A stretch of 22,500 nucleotides of DNA from Neocallimastix lanati (nom. inval.). Taxonomy: Eukaryota; Neocallimastigomycota; Neocallimastigomycetes; Neocallimastigales; Neocallimastigaceae. Shown piece by piece: positions 1 to 12,180 of the stretch. How positions within the stretch are numbered: position 1 is the first letter of the stretch; every line of letters begins with the position of its first letter. Position numbers and translations under genes: made by a program. The stretch is taken from contig JACVTC010000203.1 in assembly GCA_016946835.1 (NCBI GenBank), positions 127,501 to 150,000 of the forward strand, given 5' to 3'. Below the pieces are notes generated by a model. That model searched no databases. It worked only from the letters and a program-made list of their open reading frames with translations, and was not told the DNA's origin.

Positions 1-158
1 ACTTTTATTAATTTATTAATTTATTTTTTTATTTTTATTTTATTTTTTATTTTTATTTTTTTTTTTTTATTAATTTCAACTTATTTTTACTTATTTTATA
101 ATTATTACTTTATACTTTATACTTCATATAATTTATATTATTAACTATTTTTTTTCCT

Positions 159-160
<2 letters not shown>

Positions 161-199
<39 letters not shown>
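161..199. repeat. 39-nt poly-T tract
   Basis: An uninterrupted run of 39 T. It equals the other longest tract, at 18730-18768. Length in the real genome may differ because such tracts are hard to sequence and assemble. Confidence 0.9.
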
Positions 200-202
<3 letters not shown>

Positions 203-684
203 TTTTCTTTTTGTATTTCCTGTTTACTTTTTTATGATTACTTGACTTTTATACAAATTTCTAAAAATATGGGGTATGAACATAAAAACAAAAAAAAAAA
301 GTTGATGAATTTTGATGTTTTTTTTTTTTTTTCCTAATATTTTATAGTATATATATATAAATATATGTTTATTTTTTCATTCTAATAATAATAGATAATA
401 AATATAATAATAATAATAAAACAAAAAATTTTTTTTTTTTCTTTTTTATATGAAAATTAATACACAATAAGATGGATGAATATAATAATGGTTTTATATT
501 ATTTTAAAATTAAGATATATACGAAAATATAAAATTTTCTGTTTTTTTTAATGGGGATAGTTTAAATGTTTTTTTTTTTTTTTTCTTCTTTTTTTTTATC
601 TTTATTTTTATCATTATTTATTTTTCATTATTATTATTATTAGGAATAAAAAAGGATGAACTTTAAAATTGGTATATAGTTTTG

Positions 685-719
<35 letters not shown>

Positions 720-1471
720 GAAATCTTGTTCATGGTATATTAATTTAAAATATTATAAAATAAAATAAAAAAAAAAAAAAAAAAAAAGATATATATACAA
801 TTTTATTTTTTTATTTTTTTTTTATTTTTATTTTTTTTTTTTTTTTTAATATATACTGTTTAAAAAGCAATTTAATGGAATAAAATTCCAACGGAAATTT
901 TTAAATTATTTTATATTATTATTTTAATAAAAAAAATTTTTTTTAACAGTTTAATAGATATTATTAATATTTATAATATTTATATAAAATTTTTTTTTAA
1001 TATATATATATATAAAAAATAAGGTTTATTTTACTACTTCAATAAATAGATTTAATCTAATTTATTATTATTTTTTGGGGGTGGCTATTTATATAAAAAA
1101 GATTAAATTTTTTAAAGTGATAGTTTAAAATATAAAAAAAAAAAAGTTTTTTAATCTTATCTTTTTTTTTTTTTTTTTTTCCTTTCTTATTTACTTATTT
1201 TATTTTATTTTTTTTGTCAGCATAATTATATTATAAATAAATAAATATATAAATAAATAATAAGAATTCTTGAAAAAAAAAAAAAATTGATAATTGATAT
1301 ATTGAAAAAGAAATAAAAAAAAAAAAACTTTTTTTTCTGTTTTGAAAGGAAATTAAAAAAAAATCTATCTATACTAAATTATAAAATTTTTAAATTAATT
1401 TTAAAATATTAAAAAAAAAATTTATAAATTATTATATTATAGAAATTTTGTATAAATTGGGGTATGATCAT

Positions 1472-1519
1472 ATTTCATTAAATATATATAAAAAAAATTT
1501 TTTTCTATATTAATGAAAT
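1472..1519. repeat. Imperfect inverted repeat (hairpin)
   Basis: The left arm begins ATTTCATTAA and continues into an A-run. The right arm begins with a T-run and ends TTAATGAAAT. The outer 10 bp pair perfectly, followed by AT-rich imperfect pairing and a short centre. No function is assigned. In AT-only DNA the inner part could be chance, but the outer arms contain C and G and are specific. Confidence 0.55.
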
Positions 1520-1859
1520 TAAATGGGTAAATTTTTAATATTATTTAAATTAATATATATAAAAAAAAAAATATTTTTAAATATATATATATAAAAATAA
1601 AACGATAAATTTTTCTATCTATTAAATTAATATATTTTTTTATAAAAAAAAAAGTTGTGTAATTTATATTTTTTTTTTCTATTAAGATAATAAATAAAAT
1701 AATTTTAAACTATATTAATTATTTAATACAGTGTATTATTTTTCAATTTCTTTTTAAAGTTTTTACGGTTTCCAGATTAAATTTTCTACATAATAAAAAA
1801 AAAAAAATTTACTAAACATCGATTAATCTAAATTTTTATAATTTTTTTTATATTTATAC

Positions 1860-2015
1860 TTTACTAAAAATATATTCCCTATGGATTTTAATATTAAATT
1901 TTTTTTTATATACTAAAAATAAATTCCCTATAAATTTTTTATTATACTTTTTCTCTTTGAACTAAAATTCTCTATTGACTTTGAAATATTTTTTCACTAA
2001 AATATAACCCCTATA
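1860..2015. repeat. Degenerate tandem repeat, ACTAAAAATA..CCCTAT unit
   Basis: Related words recur near 1863, 1912, 1961 and 1996. Each starts ACTAAAA and is followed after 5-8 bases by C-rich CCCTAT or CTCTAT. Spacing is about 35-50 bp. The copies are diverged, so this is an old, decaying minisatellite. Confidence 0.45.
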
Positions 2016-2954
2016 TATATTAACTTTATTGTTAATTTTGTTATTTATAATTGATTTTTTTTTTTGTTTTTATGTTTAATGCATGTTAAATTTGAGCTAT
2101 ACGTATTGTATTTTTTGAAAATGTGTTTTGATGTTTTTTTTTTGTGGGTATTTTTTTTTTGTGTTTTGTAAATGATTTTTATTGTGTTATTTATGTTTAT
2201 ATTTTTTTTACATTCCGTAAATGTTTGATTTTTTTTTCTCTTGAAATATTCGAATATCTTTTTTTAATAAAAAATTGTTTTGTAATATTTGTATTGAATT
2301 AATTATTTGTTTTAAATATTTTTTTTTCTCTATTGCATTGTTCGGATAATATTTAACAATTATTTGTAATAAATATCTTTTTTTTTTTTTTTTTTCTTTT
2401 TTGTTTATTTTAAATAATTTATGAATGTTAAGATGGTATTAATAAATAATTACTTTTTTGACGCAAAGCTTAATGGATAATAAATTATTTCTATATATAA
2501 AATTTTTCTTTCTTTGTACATATATCATTGATTAAAATAGGATTAAATATTGCTTAATATAATTAAATATTTTTTTTAAAAAAATTAAATTCTTTTCTTC
2601 TTCTTTTTCGTTTTTTTTTTCCCTTTTTTTATTCATTATTCTCTCTTTTTTTTTATTCCTTTTCAATTGAACTTTAAATTTCTTTTCTTTATTCTTTTTT
2701 TTTTTTGACTTTTACTAAAATTATTTTTTTTTTTCTTTTTGATATTCTTTTTTCATTTTAACTAAGATTATTCTTTTCCTTTTTCAACTAATTTTTTTTT
2801 TTCATTATTCTTTTCTAAAAAAAAAAATATTTATATGAATTAAATTTTTGTGGAAATTTTTTTTATCTTCCTTTCTTTTTATATAGAAAAAAAGTAAAAA
2901 AAAAAATATATATATATATATATCAATATATTTATATATGGATTTTTAAACTCA

Positions 2955-4238
2955 TTATAATAAGTAAACTAAATACAAATAAACATTTGCCATAACAATT
3001 GTAAGCACCATCATTGGGAAAGCTTCAATAAAGAATTTCTTAAAGGTAATACGATGACCTTGTTTCTTACTTAAACCACAGGCAATAACATTAGCACTAG
3101 CACCAACAATTGTACCATTACCACCTAAACAAGCACCTAAAGATAAGGACCACCAAAGTGGTTTAAGATTCATTCCTGAAATTTCTCCCATATGTTTAAT
3201 TAATGGGACCATTGTAGTAACAAATGGAATATTATCAATAAAGGCAGAAGCAAAAGCAGATACCCATAAAATAGAAATAGTCGTTAAAACTAAGTTACCA
3301 TTAGTAACATCTAATACAAATTCAGCTAAACGATCAATTGCACCGACAGCCTTTAAACCACCAACTAAAATAAATAAACCAACAAAGAAAAGAATGGTAT
3401 TCCATTCAACTTCTACTAAAATTTCTTCAACTTCTATACCGGAAATGAGTAAAAGAATAACGGCACCAGTTAAAGCAATAGTAGCTGAATCAAATCCAAG
3501 AGTACCATGTAAAATAAAACCAGCGAAAACTAATAATAAAACTCCCAAACATTTCCATAGAAGTGGCCTATCTTTAATGAGAGACTTTTCATCTTGTTCC
3601 ATAAGTCTTTCCTTTAACATTTTGGTAGTCTTTAATTCCTTAAGATGTTTAATTGTAAATAAACCGATAGAGACTAAAAGAATAAGTAATACAATTGGTC
3701 CATTGTTAATAAGGAAATCAATGAAAGTCAATTCAACAGCACTACCAATAATAATATTTGGTGGGTCACCAATTAAAGTACCAGTACCACCAACATTAGA
3801 ACAGAAGACTTCTGTAATAATAATTGGAACTGGATTAATATTTAATTCATCAGAGATACTTAAAGTAATTGGAATAATTAATAAGATAGTGGTGACGTTA
3901 TCTAATAAGGCAGATAATAATCCAGTAGCAATAGATAAGTACATCATAATCTTTTTTGGGCTACCTTTTGCAATTTTTACTATTTTAATAGCCACATATT
4001 CAAAGACTCCTGTTCTTTTGGTAATCATAACCATAATCATCATACCAACTAATAAACCAAGAGTATTGAAATCGACTTCTTCAATGGCTGTTTTTTGGTC
4101 AATAATCTTTAATAGTATCATTAAAACAGCACCTAAAAGAGCTACTATTGTTCTATCAAAAGTTTCCAATATGATGAACACATAGGTTAATACAAAAATT
4201 GAAATAGCAATATAAAATGAAGCTGTTGAACTAAACAT
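2955..4238 (-). CDS. ArsB/NhaD/P-protein-type ion transporter
   Basis: Predicted polytopic membrane protein of 427 residues, close to the roughly 430 of bacterial ArsB. It belongs to the ion-transporter superfamily containing NhaD Na+/H+ antiporters, ArsB arsenite exporters, the P protein and SLC13 carriers. Two halves repeat the same plan. VDFNTL (55-60), LLDN (111-114) and VGGTGTLIGDPPN (149-161) in the first half match VEWNTI (277-282), FIDN (333-336) and LGGNGTIVGASAN (371-383) in the second. In this fold these are the paired helical hairpins forming the substrate site. Hydrophobic segments lie near 8-24, 29-46, 57-73, 96-128, 137-165, 179-197, 226-245, 250-268, 280-297, 316-347, 361-386 and 403-427. 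A charged loop at 197-228 joins the halves. The ATG is preceded by AAACAAA, an A-rich eukaryotic context with A at -3, and no upstream ATG extends the frame. No intron is needed. GC is far above the flanks. The motifs look bacterial, so transfer from a gut bacterium is a reasonable inference. The exact ion or organic substrate cannot be read from sequence. Confidence 0.9.
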   Translation of the reverse strand: MFSSTASFYIAISIFVLTYVFIILETFDRTIVALLGAVLMILLKIIDQKTAIEEVDFNTLGLLVGMMIMVMITKRTGVFEYVAIKIVKIAKGSPKKIMMYLSIATGLLSALLDNVTTILLIIPITLSISDELNINPVPIIITEVFCSNVGGTGTLIGDPPNIIIGSAVELTFIDFLINNGPIVLLILLVSIGLFTIKHLKELKTTKMLKERLMEQDEKSLIKDRPLLWKCLGVLLLVFAGFILHGTLGFDSATIALTGAVILLLISGIEVEEILVEVEWNTILFFVGLFILVGGLKAVGAIDRLAEFVLDVTNGNLVLTTISILWVSAFASAFIDNIPFVTTMVPLIKHMGEISGMNLKPLWWSLSLGACLGGNGTIVGASANVIACGLSKKQGHRITFKKFFIEAFPMMVLTIVMANVYLYLVYLL

Positions 4239-4875
4239 TTTGTTTATTTATTTAATTTTTTTATTCTTTTGATAAAAATATATTTTTTTTTGTTTCTTTG
4301 ATTGAGAACTATAATTTTTTTTTATTTTAAAGATTTTACTTCTTGGTTTATTTTGGTTTTGCTTTTTATATATATATAATTTTCAAATAAAATTTATTTA
4401 CTTTGTAAATAACTAAATTTAATAAAAAATATTATTTCAATTACTGATAAAAAAAAATAGTTTTGTTATATATATTCCACTACAATAAAAAAAAAAAAAT
4501 CTATTTAAAATTTTTTTTTTTTTTAATTTTATATTTTTTATTCTTATATTTTTTATATAATATTAATTTTTTTAATTTTTTTTTTTTTTTTTTACTTATT
4601 GTTTCAATTTACTTAAATATTATTATACTGACTGTATTAGTATTTTTTTTTTTTTTTTTTTACTAATTTTTTTTTTATTTAAATATCAGTTTAAAATTTG
4701 GTGCTTTTTTTTTTTTCTTTTTTATTTTTATAAATTTAGTTGTTTAAACCTTTACTTTTATTAAGGTTTAGTTATATTATAAAAATAATAAAAGAAAAAA
4801 AATTTACAATATAAAAAAAAAAAGAAAAGAAAAAAAGAAAATTTTCTTAAATTAATAAGTGAAGAGTGAAGAGAA

Positions 4876-4907
<32 letters not shown>

Positions 4908-5020
4908 GATTTTTAAAATTTTTTTCTTTTATTACTTTGTTTCAAAAAATTTAAAGTTTATAAAATTATTTTAAATGAAATTGATTGGCTTAAGTTAAAG
5001 ACTTATTCAAATTATCCTAA
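4239..5020. other. 5' flank of the transporter and AT-rich spacer
   Basis: This is the upstream side of the transporter, so its promoter should be here. No distinct motif stands out from the A/T background. T-rich and A-rich tracts alternate, including an A-run at about 4875-4898. A small T-rich open frame at 4463-4666 encodes almost only Phe, Ile, Leu and Tyr and is a composition artefact. Confidence 0.6.
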
Positions 5021-5023
5021 ACA

Positions 5024-5025
5024 AT

Positions 5026-5072
<47 letters not shown>

Positions 5073-5074
5073 TT
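5024..5074. repeat. (TTTA)n microsatellite
   Basis: About twelve near-perfect copies of a TTTA tetranucleotide. A shorter run of the same unit follows at about 5140-5158. Confidence 0.9.
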
Positions 5075-5302
5075 ATTAATAATATTCAATTATAACTATT
5101 AATATTTATTATTAATATTCCATTATAATTATTAATATTTATTTATTTATTTATTTATCTTTAATATTTTTATTTTTATTTTTAAAAATTTAGTTTTTTT
5201 TTTTAATTTTATTTTATTTTAGTATTTACGTTACACGAAATTAAAATTTAGCAAATGATTTTTAATTCATCAGATAAAAGGAATGTATATTATAATATTA
5301 GT

Positions 5303-5710
5303 CATCTATTTATATTTATATATTTACAAAATATATTATTTATATTTATATACAAAATATATTTATATTTATATTTATATACAAAATATATTATTTATAT
5401 TTATAGATATAAAATATAAAAAGGAGAAAATTAATATCCAAAAAAAAAAAAATTTGATTATCAGAAAATAAATGAATAAATAATTAAATATATAAATAAA
5501 TTATATTGAATTAACCAATTAAATAAGGAATAAATAAATAAATAAATAATCTTTAATCAATCCATCAAAAAAAAACAAAGAATATATTATATTATATACT
5601 ATATTTTATTGATACATTTAATATATAATATATAAAATATATAATATATAAATAATATATAATATATAAAATATATAATATATAATATATAATATATAAT
5701 ATATTAAAAA
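5303..5710. repeat. AT-rich simple and tandem repeats
   Basis: From 5303 to about 5420 a word ACAAAATATA, followed by ATTTATATTTATA-type sequence, recurs at 5326, 5352 and 5381. From about 5620 to 5705 an AATATATA-based satellite takes over. The 62-residue open frame across 5283-5471 is a Tyr/Ile artefact of this repeat and is not annotated as a gene. Confidence 0.75.
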
Positions 5711-5898
5711 TTATATATTATATACATTTAAAAAAGTTTTATTTTTTTATCTTTTATTTAATTTTATACCAAAATAAATGAAATTTGTTTTATTTCCCTC
5801 CACACAGAAACAAGAGATAGGTAAAAGTGAAAAAGGTAAACTAAATTAAACTAAAATCAAAGAAAAAAAAAATTATATAATATAATATATATAATAAA

Positions 5899-6000
5899 AT
5901 TAAATAATAAAATTAAATAATAGAATTAAATAATGGAATTAAATAATAAAATTAAATAATAGAATTAAATAATAGAATTAAATAATAAAATTAAATAATA
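5899..6000. repeat. 13-bp tandem repeat, about 8 copies
   Basis: The unit is ATTAAATAATARA followed by A (13 bp). Copies run head to tail and differ mainly at one position, which reads A or G (TAGA, TGGA or TAAA endings). This is a clean short minisatellite inside A/T-only DNA, with no coding potential. Confidence 0.85.
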
Positions 6001-6202
6001 TAAAATAGGATAAAAACTTTTTAAAAGATATGAAGAATGAAAAAAGTAAATGAAAAAAAAAAAAAAAAAAATTTGATATATATGTATATTTTATATCTAC
6101 TTAAATACATATCTTATGTATATCTATAGGATATGTATTTCATTTTAAATGTCTATCTCTTCTATGTATACTCTCTCTATACCATTTGATTTATGCCTAA
6201 TC

Positions 6203-6267
6203 AAACTTGAATTCCAACTGAAATTTATTTTTTATACCAAAAACTTGAATTTCAATTGAAATTTATT
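6203..6267. repeat. Direct repeat of 27 nt, period 38
   Basis: Copies at 6203-6229 and 6241-6267 share AAACTTGAATT.CAA.TGAAATT and differ at two positions. Each copy carries a partial palindrome (GAATTTCAATTGAAATT in the second). The region between 6000 and 6203 is unassigned AT-rich sequence. Confidence 0.8.
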
Positions 6268-6363
6268 TGGTTAATTTCTCTCTCTCTCTTTATCTTTCTC
6301 TTTTTTTTTTTTTTCTATTTAATAAATTTCATTTATTTCATTTTTTTTGTTATCCTTTAAATT

Positions 6364-6394
6364 TAATTAATTAATTAATTAATTAATTAATTAG
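6364..6394. repeat. (TTAA)n microsatellite
   Basis: About seven and a half perfect copies of a self-complementary TTAA tetranucleotide. Confidence 0.9.
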
Positions 6395-6916
6395 AAAAAA
6401 AAAAGCCCAAATGGCACATGAAAAGTCAAACAGAAATAAAGATAAATCAAAATCTCTCATACCACCCTTTAATTAATTGATGCTTAAAATTTTTAAAAAT
6501 TCTAAAAAAAAAAAAAAAAAAAAGTTTTAATTAAAAATATAAACATAAAGATTTATTTATTTATTATTTATTTATTAATTTATTTATTAATTTATTTATA
6601 ATTCATCTATTTATTTATCTATTTATTTATCTAGATGGATGGATGAAAGTATGCGTATATAAAAAAAAGAGGTCAGTCACATTGAATTAATGAAATTAAT
6701 ATTTTGTCATTTATCTAATGATGAAATGGTAACATCAATGAATCATGAACAAATGAACCTTTTTTTTTTTTTTTTTTTTTTATTAATAATATTCATTTAG
6801 TTATAATCGAAAGTTAAACAAAATAAAAATTAAAATTAAAATTAAAAAATTTAAAATAAAAAATTAACCATCATCAATTTATAAAATAAATTTATGAAAT
6901 TATGAAAAGGTGATCC

Positions 6917-7110
6917 TCCTTTTATTTATTTATTTATTTACTTATTTATTTATTTTATTATTTATTTATTTTATTATTTATTTTATTATTTATTTATTTA
7001 CTTATTTATTTATTTTATTATTTATTTATTCTATTATTTATTTATTCTATTATTTATTTATTCTATTATTTATTTATTCTATTATTTATTTATTCTATTA
7101 TTTATTTACT
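6917..7110. repeat. Nested TTTA-derived tandem arrays
   Basis: A block of about 40 nt around 6931-6971 recurs 60 bp later at 6991-7031. From about 7015 to 7110 a 16-bp unit, TATTATTTATTTATTC, repeats about five to six times. The 81-residue Leu/Ile/Tyr/Phe open frame over this array is a repeat artefact. Confidence 0.8.
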
Positions 7111-7527
7111 TATATTGATTTATATGAATTATTTATTTTTATTATAAAAATTTAATTTTGTTATCCCACTTGTACTTTTTATTTTTTATCCCATTTGCAC
7201 CTCTTTTTTTTTCTTTTGTGAAATGTTCAAAAATTTATCATTAAATTAAATAAACAAATTAAATAATAAATAAATAAATTAACACTTAATATTTATATTA
7301 GATTTATACACTATTTATATTATATATATCATATTTTATATATTATATATTATATATATTATATTATATATATTATATATATTATATATATCATATTTAT
7401 ATTTTTTATTTTAGAAAGTGAACTTTAATTATTTTATTGTAAAAAGGTTGACATTTCTTGTTTGTTTGTTTTTGTACACTTTACTTATATATAATATATA
7501 TTAACACTTTATAATATTATATATAAT

Positions 7528-7577
7528 ATATATTATAGTTAATACGGATTAGCTATCATATATTAACTATAATATAT
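7528..7577. repeat. 16-bp perfect inverted repeat
   Basis: Arm ATATATTATAGTTAAT at 7528-7543 is the exact reverse complement of 7562-7577, with an 18-nt loop that contains a CGG. The arms sit in longer AT repeats, so the stem can extend imperfectly on both sides. Its role is unknown. Confidence 0.7.
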
Positions 7578-8068
7578 AATATATATTATATATTTATATT
7601 ATACATCATATGTTTATTACGCATTTGATATCATACATTTATTATGCATTTATTATATATCGTATATTTATTATATTATAATATATTATATATTATATGC
7701 TATATAGTTATGGTTAATAAATTTAAACATTTTTATAAGTGAAAATTAATATTTAAATATAAAATTTAATATATTACCTATATGAATGACTACTGTATTC
7801 CTATATTTCATAGTTTATGTTTACTAGTTCTTTACATACATTAAACATTTTTAAAAAAGATTTATGCTCTTTTATCTCTACTATTATTCAGTTGGTAAGT
7901 GTTAGTATTTCATCCAGAGTTGGTTTATTTAACCTATAAGTCTATATAGTTATTTAGCTATCTTGAATGATTATGTCCATGAATTTACTTTTATATTTAC
8001 CATTTATTTTTCTATATTATTTATTGTATTGTATTAGTTTTTTTAGTATTTTTTTATTTATATTTTTT

Positions 8069-8120
8069 ATATCCATTTATTTATATATCCATTTATTTAT
8101 ATATCCATTTATTTATTTAT
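8069..8120. repeat. 16-bp tandem repeat, 3 copies
   Basis: The word ATCCATTTATTTATAT recurs with CCATTT at 8073, 8089 and 8105, exactly 16 bp apart. Confidence 0.85.
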
Positions 8121-9847
8121 ATATTATATTGTTTATATTTATATTAATTAATTATTATTTATTTATATATATATTTATATATTTCCATTTTTTTTTTATT
8201 TGATTACCAAATATATTTAAATATACAAAGAATGACACATAATATATTTACTTTTTATATATATATATTCTAATATTGAAATGTATTACTAATATATTTT
8301 TAATATAAATTAACAAAAAATAAATTTATTTTATTTTATTTTAATTTTATGACTTTTTAATGTTTAATTTAACTTTTTTTTATTATTTTATTTTACTTTA
8401 CTATTAATTATTTATGAAATGTCACATTAAAAATAAATTAAAAAAATAGTAAAAAAAAATAAAAAATAAAAAAAAAAAAAAGTAGTTGTTTGTTGTTTGT
8501 TGGTGTTGGTGTTGGTGTTTTATCTATATATAGGAATCCCATTTTTATTTTTAGTTTTTTTACCATTTAAACTTTTTGTGATTTTAAATCATTTCCTTTT
8601 AACTACTACTGCTTAGCTTTTTTTTTTTTTTTTTACTCTATTTTACTCTATTTTAATTTTAGTTAAATATAGTTATATACACTTTTATTTAATATACACA
8701 TAGATATACAAAACAAACCAACAAAATTTAAAAAAATAATATAAAAAAATAAAAAAAATTTAATTTAATAAATTGAATATCTATAAAATATATCTCTATA
8801 TATTATGTAATAATTTAATTTTATGACCCAAATTTGTTAACTTTTATTTTTTTTTTTTAATTTATGTCAATATTTAAATATTTATATATCTATCTATATA
8901 TTATAATATATATTTATATATTTTATAAATATATATTATCTCTATAACCTTTAATTTTATTCTAATTATATTATTATTATTTTTTATTTATTCAAATGAT
9001 ATACATTAAATTACTAATTTTAGAGTGAATACTTTAAAATAGGAAAATATTATTAAATAGACTTTATTTTTAATCTATATTTAATAATAACAAAAATAAT
9101 TAAAACAATAACAAATAAAGTTTTTAATCTTTGTTTTTTTTTTTTTTTTAGTTTTGTTAATAACCATAAAATAATTAATAACAAAATTTGTATAAATTAA
9201 AAAAAAAAATTTTTTTTTTTCATCCAAGGTTACTCATAATATCAATTATTTATTACTATATAATAAAAGGAATGTTAATTTAAGACCATAAAATCTAGTC
9301 ATGAATTGAATGTAATCTATTCATTAGTATATTAATAGAGTATGAATAAAATATTCAGAGAGTAGTTTTTTTTTATTATAAATAGTATATAATAGAAATT
9401 GAATAAGAACTAGTTTAATTAAATGATATCAATATATTAAAAAGAAAATCCAACATTACAATGATAATCTATTGATAGCTTATTTATCTTTAAAAAGGAA
9501 AAAATGGATATAAATATCTATAGGTTATATTAATAATTTATATTAAAATTTAGAACGTATGAATATATTTTGTATGGCTAATTCAATAAGAGTTTTAAAT
9601 CACCCATTTACAATACTATAAGTTAATCTATAACTATAAAGTTTTTTTTTTTTTTAAGTTGCTATTTAATAAATAAACATTATTAAATACTATTAAATAT
9701 GATTCATTAAAAATAGAAAATACAATGAAATAAAAATTAATCTATGCCTCTCTTCAATAGCACATTTTAAGAAGGTTAAAAAAGAAAAGAAAGAAAAAAA
9801 AAAGTTTAAAGTTTGTTTTAAGTGTGTGTTTATGTATACAAATGTTA

Positions 9848-9879
<32 letters not shown>

Positions 9880-10195
9880 GGGAAACATGGTTTAAAAAAT
9901 GAAAATGATATGAAATAAATTAAAAAGTTAAATTAAATTTTTTTATTTATTTATTTTTTAAAATTTTAACAAAAAGTTTAAAAAAAAAAAAAAAAAAGTA
10001 AATAAAATTTAAGGTCAAATTTATTTTTTTTTACCAAATATGGTGATATAGAAAATAATAAGAATGGTTAAAAAAAAAAAAAAATTAAAAAGTTATTGAT
10101 TTAACAAAAAATAAAATAACAATTATCCCTTTTGATTGAATCAAAATTAAATAAAGTTTGAATACTAAAAAATAATAAAATATAAATAAATTAAT

Positions 10196-10365
10196 ATAAA
10201 AGAATATAAATAAATAAATAGATGATTAAATAAATAAATAGATAAATAAATAAATAGATAAATAAATAGATAAATAAATAAATAAATAGATAGATAAATA
10301 AATAGATAGATAAATAAATAAATAGATGATTAAATAAATAAATAGATAAATAATTAATTAAATAA
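10196..10365. repeat. AAAT/AGAT tetranucleotide array with a 39-bp duplication
   Basis: A mixed AAAT and AGAT array. A 39-nt block containing the only GATGATT words is repeated exactly at 10211-10249 and 10315-10353, so a 104-bp segment was duplicated. The 66-residue Ile/Leu/Tyr/Phe open frame on the minus strand here is an artefact. Confidence 0.85.
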
Positions 10366-10399
10366 AGCAATAACATAATCATTATAAACATTTAAAAAA

Positions 10400-12030
10400 A
10401 AGGTTAATTAAAGGAATTCATTTTAATGAAGTTTTTTTTATTTTTTTTTTATTTTCATACAATAATTAATTTTTCTTTTTCTTTTTTTTTTTTTTTTCTT
10501 TTTGGTTTTATTTAATAATTTAATTTAATTTTTATTCTATTTATAGATATATTTATTGAAACTTTTTTTTACTTTTTCTTTTTTTGTTTTTAAGTTTTTT
10601 TTTTTGTTTTTAAGTTTTTTTTTATTGTTCATTTCTAATATCATAAATAAAAATGCTCTATTCATTGAACAGTGATCTTCTTTTCAATTTTATTATTTTA
10701 TTTTTCTTTTCTTCCTTTACTACTGCCTTATTTATTATTAATAAAATTTATTTTATTGAATAGGCTTAAAGGATAATTTTATATTCTTATCCTTCCATCT
10801 ACTCTTCTCCTTTCTTCTAAATTTATTTTTATTCTATATTTTATTTTATTTTATTTTCTTATATTCTTTACCTTCTATTAATTAAAATTCATGAATAAAG
10901 GAATTTTCTATTTTCTCTCATATTTATTTTATTTTATTTTATTTTATTTTATTTTATTTATTTTATTTTATTTAATTATAATTATATTTTATTTAATTAT
11001 AATTATATTTTATTTTATTTTATTCAATCTGTAAATTATATTTATATTCTACTATTTATTTTATTTTATTTTTAATAATCTTTTTTAAATTGAAATTTTA
11101 CTATGATTTAGGGTTTCCTATTTAATTTAATTTATTTTATTTTAACTTCATTTTATTAAGATTTAAAATTATTAATTCTATTCACTTTTTATATACAAAA
11201 TGGATAATTATTCCGTATTTATTTAATTAATTATATATTTATTCACTAAATTAATTAGTCAATTATTTACTTGTCTATTTATTTATTTATTTATTTATTA
11301 AAAATATTTTATTTATTAATTTAAGAGCTATCTTAAATATTAGTTGATAAACTACCAATTATAATTGTAGAAGATGAATAGATAATTACCAAGTCAATTA
11401 AGGAAATATTAAAAGATTTGTTTTTTTTTTTTAAAAAATAAAAATCAATATAAAATTTCAATATATATATATATATTTTTTTTAATGTTTTTATTAGTTA
11501 ATTAGCTTTCTATTATTATTTATTTATTTATTTATTTATTATTTATTTATTTATTTATTATTATTTTTATTAGTTATTTACTTATTAATACTTTTTATTT
11601 ATTATTATTTATTAGTTATTATTAATAATATCTAATTATTAATAATAAAATTGTTATTATTGATTAATTATTTTCAAGAAAACTGATTCGATTAAGCCTA
11701 GACTTTGGGTTAAAAATTTTTTTTTTTTTTACTTTAAATATTTAATTAAAAAGTGACCTCCTTTCATTCTTTTCTATTAATTAAAGTAATACCGATTTCA
11801 TTTACTAAAAAAAAAATAATTATTTATATCATGATGATATTTAAATATTAATTTATCACTCTTTATCTAAACAAATTATTACTACTTTATTATTAAAGGG
11901 TCACTTTGAAAAAAAATGGAATGATTTATTCTTTCTTAGATTATGTGGATTTTATTTATTATTTTTTTTTTTTTTTATGTTTAATTTCATCTTTCTAATT
12001 ATAGATAAATAGATTTAACAGTTTAGTGGG
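10400..12030. other. AT-rich intergenic spacer with TTTTA repeats
   Basis: Nothing gene-like is visible. It holds a pentanucleotide (TTTTA)n run near 10922-10975, two copies of a block of about 20 bp (ATTTAATTATAATTATATTT) at about 10970-11010, and a two-copy 22-bp repeat containing GTTTTTAAG near 10585-10617. TTTA runs lie at about 11278-11298 and 11515-11560. Confidence 0.65.
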
Positions 12031-12050
12031 AAGTCATAATAATAAATAAA

Positions 12051-12180
12051 TAAAAAGAGTATTTATTAATAAATAATAAATAATAAAAAATAAAAAATAA
12101 ATAATTAATTAAATAATTGAATGAATAATATATAAATAATAAATAATGGAATAATAAATAATTAATTAAATAATTGAATT
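12051..12180. repeat. Outlying copy of the GAGTATTTATTAAT repeat
   Basis: GAGTATTTATTAATAAATAA at 12057 is the same core as the array about 1 kb downstream. It is followed by a 26-nt block repeated at 12097-12122 and 12154-12179. This suggests the array once spread, or was copied, across this distance. Confidence 0.75.

Larger units (their letters stand above)
1..2954. other. AT-rich intergenic spacer
   Basis: No reading frame of credible composition is present on either strand. The stretch is almost entirely A and T with long homopolymers (T-runs at 161-199 and about 690-718, an A-run at about 771-787) and short AT dinucleotide tracts. Short G-containing words such as the G-run near 1077-1084 are isolated. 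It lies downstream of the transporter, which is read leftwards, so the transporter's 3' UTR and polyadenylation site should fall just left of 2955. AATAAA-like words are too common in this composition to choose one. Confidence 0.8.
7116..10190. other. AT-rich intergenic spacer
   Basis: No credible gene is present. It contains AT dinucleotide-like stretches (about 7320-7400 and 7500-7700), a 16-bp repeat near 8069-8120, a small TTGGTG repeat at 8500-8517 that is unusual for containing G, and scattered T-runs. The 78-residue frame at 7967-8203 is made of Ile, Leu, Phe and Tyr and follows the 16-bp repeat, so it is not called. Confidence 0.7.

Noticed and set aside
3394-4185. 263-residue plus-strand open frame antisense to the transporter
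   Set aside because: It is a shadow frame. The minus-strand frame has full transporter motifs in the right order; the antisense product has no recognisable domain.
4463-4666. 67-residue Phe/Leu/Ile-rich plus-strand frame
   Set aside because: Made almost only of codons from T-runs (TTT, TTA, TAT, ATT); typical of A/T-only DNA.
6910-8203. 81- and 78-residue hydrophobic plus-strand frames that could be taken for small membrane proteins
   Set aside because: Both are direct translations of tandem TTTA-type repeats, and stop-free length follows from the repeat unit.
10191-10391. 66-residue minus-strand hydrophobic frame
   Set aside because: Translation of the AAAT/AGAT array; no independent support.
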